This document shows, in pieces, positions 35,653 to 45,146 of a DNA stretch of 64,000 nt (the first letter of the stretch is position 1; every line of letters begins with the position of its first letter). The DNA comes from Affinundibacterium fentianense. GTDB lineage: Bacteria > Pseudomonadota > Gammaproteobacteria > Burkholderiales > Burkholderiaceae_D. Location: the NCBI RefSeq assembly GCF_018139545.1, contig NZ_JAGSPJ010000003.1, forward strand, positions 434,001-498,000, read 5' to 3'. Both the position numbers and the translations under genes were made by a program. The notes beneath the pieces are model-generated. The model ran no database searches. It saw only the letters and a list, made by a program, of their open reading frames with translations, and was not told the origin of the DNA.

Positions 35653-35769
35653 CTTGTAAAAGTTTGAATTGCACTCTCATTGATAAGAATTCTGTTTTTT
35701 TTCTCTTACTTTTAAAAAATAAGCAGTACAATTTATTGAAACAATAGAGATATTTAGCTTCAATCGAAA

Positions 35770-35807
35770 AGCTACGCGGGGAGAAAGACTCTGTGTGGCT
35801 TTTTTTA
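35770..35807 (+). terminator. Intrinsic terminator after clpX
   Basis: A 12-bp stem containing several G-U pairs (35770-35781 with 35789-35800, loop AGAAAGA) is followed by seven T. It lies 117 nt after the clpX stop and before the lon promoter region. Confidence 0.75.
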
Positions 35808-35828
35808 TTGTTTTTTTCGGATGACGGG

Positions 35829-35856
35829 CTTGAGTTTTAGCCTAGTGCGCCAATCT
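35829..35856 (+). promoter_or_regulatory. Possible heat-shock (sigma-32-like) promoter of lon
   Basis: CTTGAG-N13-CGCCAATCT, about 35 nt before the lon ATG, approximates the sigma-32 pattern CTTGAAA...CCCCATNT. lon is a classic heat-shock gene, so this placement is plausible, but the -10 match is partial. Confidence 0.35.
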
Positions 35857-35890
35857 AGTTATTGAATGTATTTATTTAAAAAGGTGCGCC

Positions 35891-38299
35891 ATGACAACTT
35901 CCATAATTACTGAACGTACAGAACTACCACTATTGCCTTTGCGTGATGTCGTGGTATTCCCGCACATGGTGATCCCATTGTTTGTCGGTCGTCCTAAATC
36001 TATCAAGGCACTTGAAGCCGCGATGGAGCAAGGTAAGAGCATAATGCTCGCTGCGCAAAAAGCCGCTGCGAAAGATGAGCCATCAGCTGACGATATATAT
36101 GAAATCGGTTGTATCGCCAATATCTTGCAAATGTTAAAGCTGCCTGATGGTACGGTTAAAGTGCTTGTGGAGGGGGCTCAGCGAGCACGCATACACAAGA
36201 TTATTGATTCTGAGTCGCATTTTGTAGCAGATTTAACACCAATTGCGATGGACGGTGGTGATGAGTCAGAAGTGGAAGCAATGCGTCGAGCTATCGTTCA
36301 GCAGTTCGATCAGTACGTGAAATTGAATAAGAAAATCCCACCTGAAATCTTGGCATCCTTATCTGGGATTGATGATGCAGGCCGCCTTGCGGATACGATT
36401 GCCGCGCATTTACCTTTGAAATTGGAACAAAAGCAGGTAATCCTTGAAATATTTAGTGTTGCTAAACGTCTTGAACATTTGCTGGGGCAGCTTGAGGGGG
36501 AATTAGATATTCTTCAGGTTGAAAAACGTATTCGTGGTCGCGTTAAACGTCAAATGGAGAAGTCTCAACGCGAGTATTATTTGAACGAGCAAGTGAAAGC
36601 GATTCAGAAAGAACTCGGTGAAGGTGAAGAGGGTGCTGACATCGATGAGCTTGAGAAGAAAATTACGGCCGCTAAGATGCCAAAAGAAGCGCGCGATAAG
36701 GCGATGAATGAGTTGAAAAAACTCAAGATGATGTCGCCTATGTCTGCCGAGGCAACTGTAGTTCGTAATTACATCGATACCATCGTGAATCTACCTTGGA
36801 AGAAAAAATCTAAGGTGAACAATGACTTGAGTAATGCCGAGAAAGTCTTGAGCGATGATCATTATGGGCTGGATAAAGTCAAAGAACGAATTCTTGAGTA
36901 TTTGGCGGTACAACAACGAGTCGACAAACTGAAGGCGCCGATTCTATGCTTAGTCGGCCCACCTGGTGTAGGTAAGACCTCCTTGGGGCAATCGATCGCG
37001 AAAGCGACAAATCGTAAATTTGTGCGTATGGCTTTAGGTGGTGTGCGTGATGAAGCTGAAATTCGCGGTCATCGCCGTACCTACATCGGCTCTATGCCAG
37101 GCAAGATTTTGCAAAGTTTGTCTAAGGTTGGTGTACGTAATCCTCTATTCTTGTTGGATGAGGTCGATAAGATGGGAGCGGACTTCCGTGGTGATCCGTC
37201 GTCTGCGTTGTTAGAGGTATTGGATCCAGAACAAAATCACACATTCTCAGATCACTATATCGAAGTCGACTTTGATTTGTCTGATGTGATGTTCGTGGCG
37301 ACATCGAACTCTTACAATATCCCAGCGCCGTTATTGGATCGTATGGAAGTGATACGCCTCTCTGGCTACACCGAGGATGAAAAAGCGAGTATCGCACAAC
37401 GGTATTTATTGCCGAAGCAAATCAAGAATAATGGTTTGAAGGAAGAAGAAATTAACGTTTCTGAATCCGCGATTCGCGACATCATTCGTTATTACACGCG
37501 TGAAGCTGGTGTGCGTTCTTTAGAGCGAGAAGTATCAAAAATTTGCCGTAAGGTAGTGAAGATGCTGCTTCTCAAAAAGAACGAGAAGAAAGCCACTATC
37601 ACTGCGAAAAACTTGGATAAATATTTGGGCGTGCGTCGCTATGATTTTGGCGTCGCCACAAAAGAGAACCAAGTTGGGCAAGTTGTGGGTTTGGCTTGGA
37701 CCGAGGTTGGTGGCGATCTATTGACAATCGAAGCCGTATCGATGCCAGGTAAAGGCGGAACAATTCGCACCGGTACTCTTGGCGATGTGATGAAGGAATC
37801 GATTGAGGCTGCTCGTACGGTTGTTCGTAGTCGTGCTGCGCGTTTGGGAATAAAGGCAGACATCTTCGAAAAAACAGATGTGCATATTCACGTACCTGAA
37901 GGTGCGACGCCAAAGGATGGGCCTTCTGCTGGTATTGCGATGACGACTGCTCTTGTTTCTATTTTTACTGGAATTCCCGTGCGTGCTGATGTCGCCATGA
38001 CCGGAGAGATTACTCTGCGAGGAGAGGTATTGCCGATTGGTGGTTTGAAAGAAAAATTATTGGCAGCACACCGTGGTGGAATCAAGACTGTGTTAATCCC
38101 TGAGGAAAATGCGAAAGATTTAACAGAAATCCCTGATAACGTGAAGAACAAGTTGGAAATCATCCCAGTGCGTTGGATTGACAAAGTTCTGGAAATTGCT
38201 TTGGAGCGTCAGCCTGTTGCATTGACTGAAGAAGAAATGGCAGTGCCAGCGGTTGCTAAGGCAGAGGCAGCGACGGACACTTCTACAATTAAGCACTAG
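35891..38299 (+). CDS. lon: ATP-dependent Lon protease
   Basis: 802 residues. An N-terminal substrate domain ([23 protein letters not shown]) and coiled coil are followed by AAA+ with Walker [10 protein letters not shown] (about 355-363) and Walker [10 protein letters not shown]. The protease domain has catalytic Ser679 in PKDGPSAG and Lys in [12 protein letters not shown], matching E. coli numbering. It degrades misfolded and regulatory proteins. The extended C-terminus is Ala/Glu-rich. It ends convergently with lexA across a shared terminator. Confidence 0.98.
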   Translation: MTTSIITERTELPLLPLRDVVVFPHMVIPLFVGRPKSIKALEAAMEQGKSIMLAAQKAAAKDEPSADDIYEIGCIANILQMLKLPDGTVKVLVEGAQRARIHKIIDSESHFVADLTPIAMDGGDESEVEAMRRAIVQQFDQYVKLNKKIPPEILASLSGIDDAGRLADTIAAHLPLKLEQKQVILEIFSVAKRLEHLLGQLEGELDILQVEKRIRGRVKRQMEKSQREYYLNEQVKAIQKELGEGEEGADIDELEKKITAAKMPKEARDKAMNELKKLKMMSPMSAEATVVRNYIDTIVNLPWKKKSKVNNDLSNAEKVLSDDHYGLDKVKERILEYLAVQQRVDKLKAPILCLVGPPGVGKTSLGQSIAKATNRKFVRMALGGVRDEAEIRGHRRTYIGSMPGKILQSLSKVGVRNPLFLLDEVDKMGADFRGDPSSALLEVLDPEQNHTFSDHYIEVDFDLSDVMFVATSNSYNIPAPLLDRMEVIRLSGYTEDEKASIAQRYLLPKQIKNNGLKEEEINVSESAIRDIIRYYTREAGVRSLEREVSKICRKVVKMLLLKKNEKKATITAKNLDKYLGVRRYDFGVATKENQVGQVVGLAWTEVGGDLLTIEAVSMPGKGGTIRTGTLGDVMKESIEAARTVVRSRAARLGIKADIFEKTDVHIHVPEGATPKDGPSAGIAMTTALVSIFTGIPVRADVAMTGEITLRGEVLPIGGLKEKLLAAHRGGIKTVLIPEENAKDLTEIPDNVKNKLEIIPVRWIDKVLEIALERQPVALTEEEMAVPAVAKAEAATDTSTIKH

Positions 38300-38391
38300 A
38301 ATTAAGATAGTGAGTCTGCGAAGATTCTTGTGAAAGGATCTTCGTCACTTGGTCTGATATCAATCTTGATTTCGATGCTTAAGTTGAGGTC

Positions 38392-38421
38392 AAAAAAAGC
38401 CCGATCGATTCGGGCTTTTTT
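38392..38421. terminator. Bidirectional terminator between lon and lexA
   Basis: AGCCCGA-TCGAT-TCGGGCT (38398-38416) flanked by A-run on the left and T-run on the right, so it works for lon (plus) and lexA (minus). Confidence 0.92.
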
Positions 38422-38460
38422 AATTTGGGCTTTTTATTTTTTGAAATTTGACGGTGTCGA

Positions 38461-39114
38461 TTACCAGCTACGCAATAGCCCGACGGCAAGACCTTCGAGT
38501 GCGAACTCCGGCTCATTCTCGTTAATGATGATTGGCGAGAAGTCTGGATTTTCAGGAAGCAATTCAATACCTTGTGAAGTTTTCATGTAGCGCTTTACCG
38601 TGACTTCCTCACCGATACGTGCAACCACGATTTGACCATTTCGTGCGCTGTCTGTTTTCTTTACTGCTAGAAGATCACCATCCATAATACCGATGTCACG
38701 CATGGAAAGACCTCGAACTTTTAGTAGGAAGTCAGGTTTGGCGGAAAATAAGGATGGATCCACATTGTATGTCGCTTCTACATGCTCAGTCGCCAAGATC
38801 GGTGAACCTGCAGCAACACGGCCAACTAAAGGTAAACTTAACTGCATGAGTGCTGGGTGAGGCAAGGCCATTTGCATGCTCGGCATATGGTTGGATAGTT
38901 CGGAGTCTAAGAGTCTGATGCCGCGTGAGGTTCCTGCTGAAATCTCGATCACGCCTTTGCGTGCAAGCGCTTGTAAATGTTCCTCTGCGGCATTGGTCGA
39001 GCGGAATCCTAGTTCGTTGGCGATTTCAGCGCGAGTGGGGGGGAATCCGGTGTTTTGAATAGCATCTTTAATCAGAGTTAAGATTTGTTCTTGGCGTGCG
39101 GTGAGCTTGAGCAT
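38461..39114 (-). CDS. lexA: SOS repressor LexA
   Basis: 217 residues. The N-terminal winged-helix HTH (residues 1-65) has [26 protein letters not shown]. The self-cleavage site Ala102-Gly103 lies in VAAGSP, with catalytic Ser137 in GLSMRDIG and Lys174 in VTVKRY. RecA filaments trigger autocleavage and derepression. Two LexA boxes upstream show autoregulation. Confidence 0.98.
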   Translation of the reverse strand: MLKLTARQEQILTLIKDAIQNTGFPPTRAEIANELGFRSTNAAEEHLQALARKGVIEISAGTSRGIRLLDSELSNHMPSMQMALPHPALMQLSLPLVGRVAAGSPILATEHVEATYNVDPSLFSAKPDFLLKVRGLSMRDIGIMDGDLLAVKKTDSARNGQIVVARIGEEVTVKRYMKTSQGIELLPENPDFSPIIINENEPEFALEGLAVGLLRSW

Positions 39115-39140
39115 GATGTTGTGGCCTTTTGGTAAATAGG

Positions 39141-39156
39141 CTGTATATATAAGCAG
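39141..39156. promoter_or_regulatory. LexA (SOS) box, imperfect
   Basis: CTGTATATATAAGCAG: one change from the CTGT-N8-ACAG consensus. It lies 27 bp upstream of the lexA start codon and one base from a perfect second box. Confidence 0.75.
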
Positions 39157-39157
39157 A

Positions 39158-39173
39158 CTGTATTTTTATACAG
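39158..39173. promoter_or_regulatory. LexA (SOS) box, perfect ends
   Basis: CTGTATTTTTATACAG matches CTGT-N8-ACAG exactly, 44 bp upstream of lexA. The tandem pair, centred 17 bp apart, would allow cooperative autorepression. Confidence 0.9.
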
Positions 39174-39292
39174 TGCATGCATAAATGCAAGTAAACATCA
39201 GCTTTTTTCTTATATTTGTCGCATTTGTTTCAGGATCAAATCACTTTTTGCTCAACTTGAAAGTTGCCATTATTGGAAATTGGCTTAAGTGA

Positions 39293-39321
39293 TTGATTAA
39301 ATTGTGAAAACCAGTTATCAT
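39293..39321 (+). promoter_or_regulatory. Probable sigma-70 promoter of the rpsF operon
   Basis: TTGATT (39293-39298), 17-bp spacer, TATCAT (39316-39321). Both hexamers are good matches and the spacing is ideal. It leaves a leader of about 65 nt before rpsF. Confidence 0.55.
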
Positions 39322-39337
39322 CGTGGGCTGTCCTCTT

Positions 39338-39365
39338 CCTGCACTCGTCTTGACGCCGAGGCAGG
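39338..39365 (+). promoter_or_regulatory. Hairpin in the rpsF leader (candidate S6:S18 autoregulatory site)
   Basis: CCTGC-A-CTCG paired with CGAG-GCAGG (39338-39347 and 39357-39365), with a CCG at 39356-39358 at the stem/loop edge. S6:S18 leaders in other bacteria expose a CCG trinucleotide bound by the protein pair. The position 28-56 nt before rpsF fits. Only the hairpin is certain. Confidence 0.35.
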
Positions 39366-39393
39366 CTATATTTTTTGTCCACAAGGAGAAATT

Positions 39394-39762
39394 ATGCGTC
39401 ATTATGAAATCGTATTTATCGTACATCCCGATCAAAGCGAGCAAGTGCCTGCAATGATCGAACGTTACAAAGCTACTGTAACAACACGTGGTGGCCAAGT
39501 TCACCGCGTTGAAGATTGGGGCCGTCGTCAATTGGCTTACATGATTCAAAAATTGGCTAAAGCTCATTATGTTTGCATGAACATTGAGTGCGACGCTGAA
39601 ACTTTGCTTGAGTTGGAGACAGCATTCAAATTTAATGATGCCGTTTTGCGTCACCTCACAGTGAAAATGAAAAAAGCAGAAACAGCTCCTTCTCCAATGA
39701 TGAAGTCTGTGCAGAAAGAAGATTCTGCTAAGGCACAACGCGTTGAAGCGCCAGCAGCTTAA
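39394..39762 (+). CDS. rpsF: 30S ribosomal protein S6
   Basis: 122 residues from the ATG at 39394, preceded by AAGGAG. The start [19 protein letters not shown] and the [22 protein letters not shown]-type core are characteristic of S6, followed by an Ala/Glu-rich tail. It binds S18 in the small-subunit platform. First gene of rpsF-priB-rpsR-rplI. A GTG further upstream in frame would swallow the leader hairpin and is not used. Confidence 0.97.
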   Translation: MRHYEIVFIVHPDQSEQVPAMIERYKATVTTRGGQVHRVEDWGRRQLAYMIQKLAKAHYVCMNIECDAETLLELETAFKFNDAVLRHLTVKMKKAETAPSPMMKSVQKEDSAKAQRVEAPAA

Positions 39763-39822
39763 TAATTTTGACTAAGAGCGTGTAAGAACTGTAAAGGCAG
39801 ATCGTAAAGGCAAAAAGAGCTT

Positions 39823-40137
39823 GTGAATCAACTTAAAGTAGTCGCCTCGATAGTTGAAAAATCGGTGTTGCGTTATACCCCAGGGGGAATACCAATCGCC
39901 ACAGCTACTCTGGTGCATAACTCTAAGCAAGAGCAAGCAGGCGGCCAGCGCCAAGTTGAGTTTGAGATATCTGCGATAGCCGCAGGGGAAATTTCGAAAC
40001 GATTCTTGGATATTGAACTTGGTGTGCCAATGTGTTTTACAGGATTCTTAGCACGTAAGAACCGCAACAGCAAAAGTATCGTTTTTCATGTGACTGAGTT
40101 TGACGTCGCTGAAAGCGAAACAAATTTACTAGATTAG
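39823..40137 (+). CDS. priB: Primosomal replication protein N
   Basis: 104 residues with a GTG start. A single OB-fold resembling SSB: VASIVEKSVLRYTPGGIPIATATLVHNS and the later FEISAIAAGEISKRF. PriB helps PriA reload DnaB at stalled forks. Its place between rpsF and rpsR, with dnaB close by, is the conserved beta/gammaproteobacterial arrangement. Confidence 0.95.
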   Translation: MNQLKVVASIVEKSVLRYTPGGIPIATATLVHNSKQEQAGGQRQVEFEISAIAAGEISKRFLDIELGVPMCFTGFLARKNRNSKSIVFHVTEFDVAESETNLLD

Positions 40138-40146
40138 GAGCCAAAA

Positions 40147-40431
40147 ATGGCATTCGGTAAAAAATTTGATAAAAGCAAATTGAAACAAAAGCGTCAGCAA
40201 CAAAATCCTTTGTTCAAGCGTAAAAAATTCTGCCGCTTCTCAGCAGGTCATGTAGCTGCAGTTGACTATAAAGACATCGATACATTGAAAGACTTCATCC
40301 AAGAAAACGGCAAAATTATGCCTGCACGTTTGACTGGCACTAAAGCTTTGTATCAACGTCAAGTTGACACAGCAGTGAAGCGCGCACGCTATTTAGCGTT
40401 GTTGCCATACACTGATTTGCACACAGCGTAA
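40147..40431 (+). CDS. rpsR: 30S ribosomal protein S18
   Basis: 94 residues with a basic N-terminus rich in Lys/Gln, then KKFCRFSAG and the IDYKD-like [19 protein letters not shown] core. The C-terminus ends [14 protein letters not shown]. Strong TAGGAG ribosome site, 9 nt after priB. Confidence 0.98.
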   Translation: MAFGKKFDKSKLKQKRQQQNPLFKRKKFCRFSAGHVAAVDYKDIDTLKDFIQENGKIMPARLTGTKALYQRQVDTAVKRARYLALLPYTDLHTA

Positions 40432-40468
40432 TTCATCGAATAACGCAGATAGAAATTAGGAGAAAAAA

Positions 40469-40921
40469 ATGCAAGTTATTTTGATGGATAAAGTCGTTAA
40501 TCTCGGCAACTTGGGTGATGTAGTTCGTGTTAAAGACGGTTACGCTCGTAACTTCTTGATCCCACAACGTATCGCTCGTCGTGCAACTGCAGCAGCGATC
40601 GCTGAATTCGAAGCGAAACGTGCTGAATTGGAAAAAGCAGCTGCAGCTAAATTGGCTGAAGCGCAAGCACAAGGCGAAAAATTGAACGGTTTGACAGTTC
40701 AAATTTCTCAAAAAGCGGGTGTTGATGGTCGTTTGTTTGGTTCTGTAACAAACTTCGACATCGCTGAAGCGTTGACAAAACAAGGCTTCGCAGTTGAGAA
40801 AGCGCAAGTTCGTTTGCCAGCAGGTCCTTTGAAAACAACGGGCGACCATTCTGTTTCTGTGGCATTACACACAGACGTAGTAGTGGACGTGATCGTTGCA
40901 GTATTGGGCGAACAAGCATAA
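40469..40921 (+). CDS. rplI: 50S ribosomal protein L9
   Basis: 150 residues. The signature start [30 protein letters not shown] with long central helix ([21 protein letters not shown]) and a C-terminal RNA-binding domain. Ribosome site TAGGAG. Last gene of the S6 operon; a strong terminator follows. Confidence 0.98.
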   Translation: MQVILMDKVVNLGNLGDVVRVKDGYARNFLIPQRIARRATAAAIAEFEAKRAELEKAAAAKLAEAQAQGEKLNGLTVQISQKAGVDGRLFGSVTNFDIAEALTKQGFAVEKAQVRLPAGPLKTTGDHSVSVALHTDVVVDVIVAVLGEQA

Positions 40922-40945
40922 TTAAGTTCTTTCGAGAACAAAAAA

Positions 40946-40969
40946 AGCCGGGATTTCCCGGCTTTTTTT
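40946..40969 (+). terminator. Intrinsic terminator of the rpsF-rplI operon
   Basis: AGCCGGG-ATTT-CCCGGCT (40946-40963) with T-run on the right and A-run on the left, 24 nt after the rplI stop. Confidence 0.93.
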
Positions 40970-41089
40970 ATGGGTAGATTGATGTTGTTAAAATAACTTA
41001 TGTATCCATTATCTACTCTAAAAAGTCACAGTTTTGAATCAAAGGCTTGTCACACTTCTTCTCTTTTTGCGTTCGAATAAAAAGGTATA

Positions 41090-42487
41090 ATGCGCACCAT
41101 GAAACAAGCACCCGATCCTCAATTAGACTCACTCCGCGTTCCACCTCATTCTATCGAAGCAGAGCAATCTGTCTTGGGTGGTTTGCTGTTGGATAATGCT
41201 GCATGGGACAGGATTGCCGACTTTATCAGTGAAGAAGATTTTTATCGCTTTGATCATCGCTTGATTTTTCAAGCGATCGTGAAACTCATTAACTCATCAC
41301 GTCCGGCAGACGTGATTACAGTGTTTGATTATTTAAACGCTGCCGGAAAAGCCGATGACGCGGGAGGTTTGACCTACCTGAATGCATTGGCACAGAATAC
41401 GCCTTCGGCAGCCAATATTCGTCGATATGCTGAGATTGTGCGTGATCGTGGCGTGCTGCGTAAATTGATTACGGCTGCGGATGAAATTGCAGGGCAAGCT
41501 TTGAATCCGCAAGGCAAAGAAGTCAAGCAAATGTTGGATGAAGCGGAAGCGAAAATTTTTGCCATTGCAGAAGAAGGCGCACGTGGTGCTCAAGGCTTTC
41601 AAGCGATTCAACCTCTGCTTACGCAAGTTGTTGAACGTATTGATGAACTATATAACCGTGATCACACCAGTGACATTACCGGTGTACCGACTGGATTCGT
41701 CGATCTGGATCGCATGACTTCTGGATTGCAGCCAGGCGATTTGATTATTGTTGCAGGTCGTCCATCGATGGGTAAGACCGCATTTTCGATCAATATTGGT
41801 GAGAACGTGGCGATTGATAGCGGTTTGCCGGTCGCTGTATTTTCGATGGAAATGGGTGGTGCGCAATTAGCAATGCGTATGTTAGGTTCGGTTGGCAAAT
41901 TGGACCAACATCGATTGCGTACAGGACGATTGATTGATGAAGACTGGCCGCGCCTAACTTACGCGATTCAAAAGATGAATGAAGCGCAGTTTTATATTGA
42001 TGAGACACCCGCATTAAGTTCAATCGAATTACGGGCTCGTTCCCGCCGTTTGTCACGTCAGTGTGGTAAGTTAGGTTTGATCATCATCGATTACTTGCAA
42101 CTGATGGCAGGTAATTCCGGTGGTGAAAATCGTGCGACCGAGATTTCAGAGATTTCTCGAAGTATGAAGGGGTTGGCGAAAGAGTTGGGCTGCCCTGTAA
42201 TTGCTTTGTCACAGTTAAATCGCTCGTTGGAGCAACGTCCGAATAAACGTCCTGTTATGTCTGACTTGCGTGAGTCGGGAGCGATTGAGCAAGATGCGGA
42301 CGTTATCTTGTTTATTTATCGAGATCAGGTCTATAACCCGGACTCTCCAGATAAAGGTACCGCTGAAATTATTATCGGTAAGCAGCGTAATGGTCCGATC
42401 GGTAGTGTGCGTTTAAGCTTTTTGGGTGAGTATACAAAGTTTGATAACTATATTGGCTCATTGTCGATCTACGGCGATAACGAATAG
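41090..42487 (+). CDS. dnaB: Replicative DNA helicase DnaB
   Basis: 465 residues. N-terminal domain (SIEAEQSVLGGLLLDN), linker, and RecA-like motor with Walker A GRPSMGKTAFSI (about 222-230), Walker B LIIIDYLQLM and QLNRSLEQRPNKRP. It unwinds the fork ahead of the polymerase as a hexamer. The ATG at 41090 is drawn; an ATG three codons later is better spaced from AAGGT and may be used. It is separated from rplI by a terminator. Confidence 0.97.
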   Translation: MRTMKQAPDPQLDSLRVPPHSIEAEQSVLGGLLLDNAAWDRIADFISEEDFYRFDHRLIFQAIVKLINSSRPADVITVFDYLNAAGKADDAGGLTYLNALAQNTPSAANIRRYAEIVRDRGVLRKLITAADEIAGQALNPQGKEVKQMLDEAEAKIFAIAEEGARGAQGFQAIQPLLTQVVERIDELYNRDHTSDITGVPTGFVDLDRMTSGLQPGDLIIVAGRPSMGKTAFSINIGENVAIDSGLPVAVFSMEMGGAQLAMRMLGSVGKLDQHRLRTGRLIDEDWPRLTYAIQKMNEAQFYIDETPALSSIELRARSRRLSRQCGKLGLIIIDYLQLMAGNSGGENRATEISEISRSMKGLAKELGCPVIALSQLNRSLEQRPNKRPVMSDLRESGAIEQDADVILFIYRDQVYNPDSPDKGTAEIIIGKQRNGPIGSVRLSFLGEYTKFDNYIGSLSIYGDNE

Positions 42488-42651
42488 AGTAAGTTTTTGT
42501 TTGAATGTAAATTAATCAGTACGTCGTTGTGAAATTGTGCAGTAAAAATTTTGTAGTAACCACTAAGTCAGATGATCTCAATATGTATCGTTAGAAATAA
42601 TGGACGTTTGAGGCTTATATATAAAAATTTTCTAATTTCAGGGAAATAAAA

Positions 42652-43278
42652 ATGTTTGGACGATTAATGCCTACCGAAGGCAAATTTTTTGACATCTTTA
42701 ATCAACACGCAGAATTATGCGTCAAAGGTTCAAAAGAGATGGTTGCCTTGATGACCAACTTTGATGATTTGGAAATTCGTGTGCACGCCATTGAAGGGAT
42801 CGAAAAACAAGCTGACGCAGTCACTTATTCAGCGATTGAGTTGTTGCACAAAACTTTTATCACGCCGATTGATCGTGATGATATTCACAAGCTGATCACC
42901 AAGATGGATGACATTTTGGATCTGTTGGAAGATGCAGCACAAACGATTTCTCTCTACGATATTCGTGAAATTACACCCGAAGCACAGCGCTTGGCTGAAT
43001 TGTGTTTAGCGTGCGCATTGAAAGTGAAAGAGGCCGTTGCACTCTTGCATAACATGGATAACTCTCGTCAAATCTTGTCGATTTGTGAAGAAATCGATCG
43101 CTTAGAATCTGATGCTGATCACGTGATGCGTGCTGCGATGTCTAAGCTGTTCCGCGATGAACCTGATGTGCGTAATTTGATCAAGCTAAAGGCGATCTAC
43201 GAAATTCTCGAAACCGTGACGGATCGTTGTGAAGACGTTGCGAACATTATCGAAGGCATTATTGTTGAAAACGCCTAA
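42652..43278 (+). CDS. DUF47 family (PhoU-like) protein
   Basis: 208 residues, all-helical, with PhoU-like acidic motifs (EKQADAVTYSAIELL, MDDILDLLEDAA and CEEIDRLESDADH, RCEDVANIIEGI). Such proteins accompany Pit phosphate transporters and probably modulate them. It has an AGGGAA ribosome site and precedes pit by 66 nt. Confidence 0.9.
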   Translation: MFGRLMPTEGKFFDIFNQHAELCVKGSKEMVALMTNFDDLEIRVHAIEGIEKQADAVTYSAIELLHKTFITPIDRDDIHKLITKMDDILDLLEDAAQTISLYDIREITPEAQRLAELCLACALKVKEAVALLHNMDNSRQILSICEEIDRLESDADHVMRAAMSKLFRDEPDVRNLIKLKAIYEILETVTDRCEDVANIIEGIIVENA

Positions 43279-43344
43279 TTGGTGTTTCAACCTTCATATT
43301 GATCGCTTCTTTTCATAAAGAAGAAACTCACGAGAGAACTTACT

Positions 43345-44346
43345 ATGCAAATGAGTCTATATGTCATTATTTTATTAGTGACCTTAGCGTTATTGTTTGA
43401 CTTCATGAATGGCTTTCATGATGCAGCAAATGCGATTGCCACCGTTGTATCAACCGGCGTATTAAAACCTAGTCAAGCGGTGGCGATGGCAGCGCTGTTT
43501 AATGTGTTGGCATTCTTTGTTTTTAACCTGTCAGTTGCAAAAACGATAGGTAAGGGCACAATTGACCCACTTATTATTGATCATTATGTGATTTTCGGTG
43601 CTTTGGTTGGTGCGATTTTTTGGAATTTAGTGACTTGGTATTTTGGAATTCCTTCTTCTTCGTCCCATGCTTTGATTGGCGGTTTGATTGGAGCAGCAGT
43701 AGCGAAGGAAGGAACTGATGCCCTGATTGCTGCGGGTTTATATAAAATTATCCTGTTCATTGTTTTATCACCATTATTGGGGTTTGTGCTTGGCTCATTA
43801 ATGATGTTGATTGTTTCCTGGGTATTTGTGAAATCAACACCATTGAAAGTCGATAAATGGTTTCGTCGCTTGCAATTGGTATCTGCTTCAGTTTTTAGTT
43901 TGGGCCATGGCGGTAATGACGCACAAAAGACGATGGGCATCATTTGGATGTTATTGATCGCAGCGGGTTATTCAAGTGCGAACGATGCTGCACCACCTTC
44001 ATGGGTAGTTTATTCTTGCTACGCGGCGATCGGCGCTGGAACTTTGTTTGGTGGATGGCGTATCGTCAAAACGATGGGACAAAAGATTACTAAACTTAAG
44101 CCGGTTGGTGGATTCTGTGCCGAAACAGGTGGTGCTGCGACGCTAATTATGGCAACTATTTTTGGGATTCCGGTTTCTACTACGCACACAATTACAGGTG
44201 CTATTGTTGGTGTGGGATCGGCGCAAAAAATGTCTGCTGTTCGTTGGGGTGTTGCGGGCAATATTGTTTGGGCTTGGATCTTAACAATCCCAGCATCCGC
44301 TTTTGTTGCGGCAATTGCTTGGTGGATCGGTACAAAGCTTTTATAA
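43345..44346 (+). CDS. pit: Inorganic phosphate transporter, Pit family
   Basis: 333 residues, about ten membrane helices. Two inverted PHO-4 repeats with family signatures DFMNGFHDAANAIATVVSTGVL near the start and FSLGHGGNDAQKTMG in the middle, plus STTHTITGAIVG. It takes up phosphate (often as metal-phosphate) driven by protons. The DUF47 partner is just upstream, and an intrinsic terminator follows. Confidence 0.95.
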   Translation: MQMSLYVIILLVTLALLFDFMNGFHDAANAIATVVSTGVLKPSQAVAMAALFNVLAFFVFNLSVAKTIGKGTIDPLIIDHYVIFGALVGAIFWNLVTWYFGIPSSSSHALIGGLIGAAVAKEGTDALIAAGLYKIILFIVLSPLLGFVLGSLMMLIVSWVFVKSTPLKVDKWFRRLQLVSASVFSLGHGGNDAQKTMGIIWMLLIAAGYSSANDAAPPSWVVYSCYAAIGAGTLFGGWRIVKTMGQKITKLKPVGGFCAETGGAATLIMATIFGIPVSTTHTITGAIVGVGSAQKMSAVRWGVAGNIVWAWILTIPASAFVAAIAWWIGTKLL

Positions 44347-44366
44347 GGATAGATTTGAATAAAAAA

Positions 44367-44392
44367 ACCGAGCCGCAAAGCTCGGTTTTTTT
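44367..44392. terminator. Bidirectional terminator after pit
   Basis: ACCGAGC / GCTCGGT (44367-44373, 44380-44386) with flanking A7 and T7 runs. It serves pit and the convergent gene that ends at 44403. Confidence 0.93.
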
Positions 44393-44402
44393 ATATGTGG
44401 AG

Positions 44403-45101
44403 TTAATTGTATCGAAAGCCAAATTTATTTTGGATTTCGCCCAGACACGACCATGTCACCTTGCTGATGTTTTCTTCAGAGTCCAGCTCTGCTTGTTGGA
44501 TTTGAAATTTAGCAAATTCTGCTTTAATTAAAGGTCTCCAAAATTCATCTATCTCTTTTTCTAGGAGATGTTTAGAGCTGCCTCTTTCGGCGTAGACAGG
44601 TTTTCCAGAAAATCGTTTTTCCATTAAGTCTTTAACTATTTTTCCCATCTCGGGCAAGTTTTGTTGATATAGCCTAACGTGCTGCAATTCATGCTCCAGA
44701 ATTGCGCTGTAGGCGCAGCTTCCCTCTAGAAATTCATTGCCAATATAGACCTGAATTGGCTCGTAGGACAGCTGCACTTTTATTTGTGCTGCAAAGCATT
44801 CTCCCTCTTTGGACTTATCTTGCCAAACTGGACCACTGACATCAATTTTTGTGGTCGATTCAAGTGAGGTGAGCCCGACGACATAGTCACCAGCTAAGGA
44901 ACTCCTGCTTTTCGTGTTTAAAGTCTTGCTGGTATAAGGTTGGCTTATCCTATACCCTTTTTGATTTGTCGTTACTGAAATTTCGATCTTGTGACCTTGT
45001 GACTCACATCGGTTCAACGAGACCTTATTTTGACTAGCGCTAGCATTTGATAAGCAGACCAAGAGTGTCAAAATAATAGGCAATAAATGAATCGGTTTCA
45101 A
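44403..45101 (-). CDS. Secreted protein with HExxH motif (putative zinc metalloprotease)
   Basis: 232 residues. TTG start with a strong GGGAG ribosome site 5-6 nt upstream. A signal peptide ends at NASA. The motif ILEHELQHVRLYQ contains HExxH, the zinc-binding and catalytic helix of zincins. A Cys pair region (SLNRCES, EGECF, EGSCAYS, TWSCLGE) suggests disulfides in the periplasm. A further Glu (EKEIDEFW) could be the third ligand. The specific family was not identified. Confidence 0.7.
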   Translation of the reverse strand: MKPIHLLPIILTLLVCLSNASASQNKVSLNRCESQGHKIEISVTTNQKGYRISQPYTSKTLNTKSRSSLAGDYVVGLTSLESTTKIDVSGPVWQDKSKEGECFAAQIKVQLSYEPIQVYIGNEFLEGSCAYSAILEHELQHVRLYQQNLPEMGKIVKDLMEKRFSGKPVYAERGSSKHLLEKEIDEFWRPLIKAEFAKFQIQQAELDSEENISKVTWSCLGEIQNKFGFRYN

Positions 45102-45146
45102 TTTAACTCCCTTGGTCTTCGCTGCATTTTCTTAGGATAATGTTTA

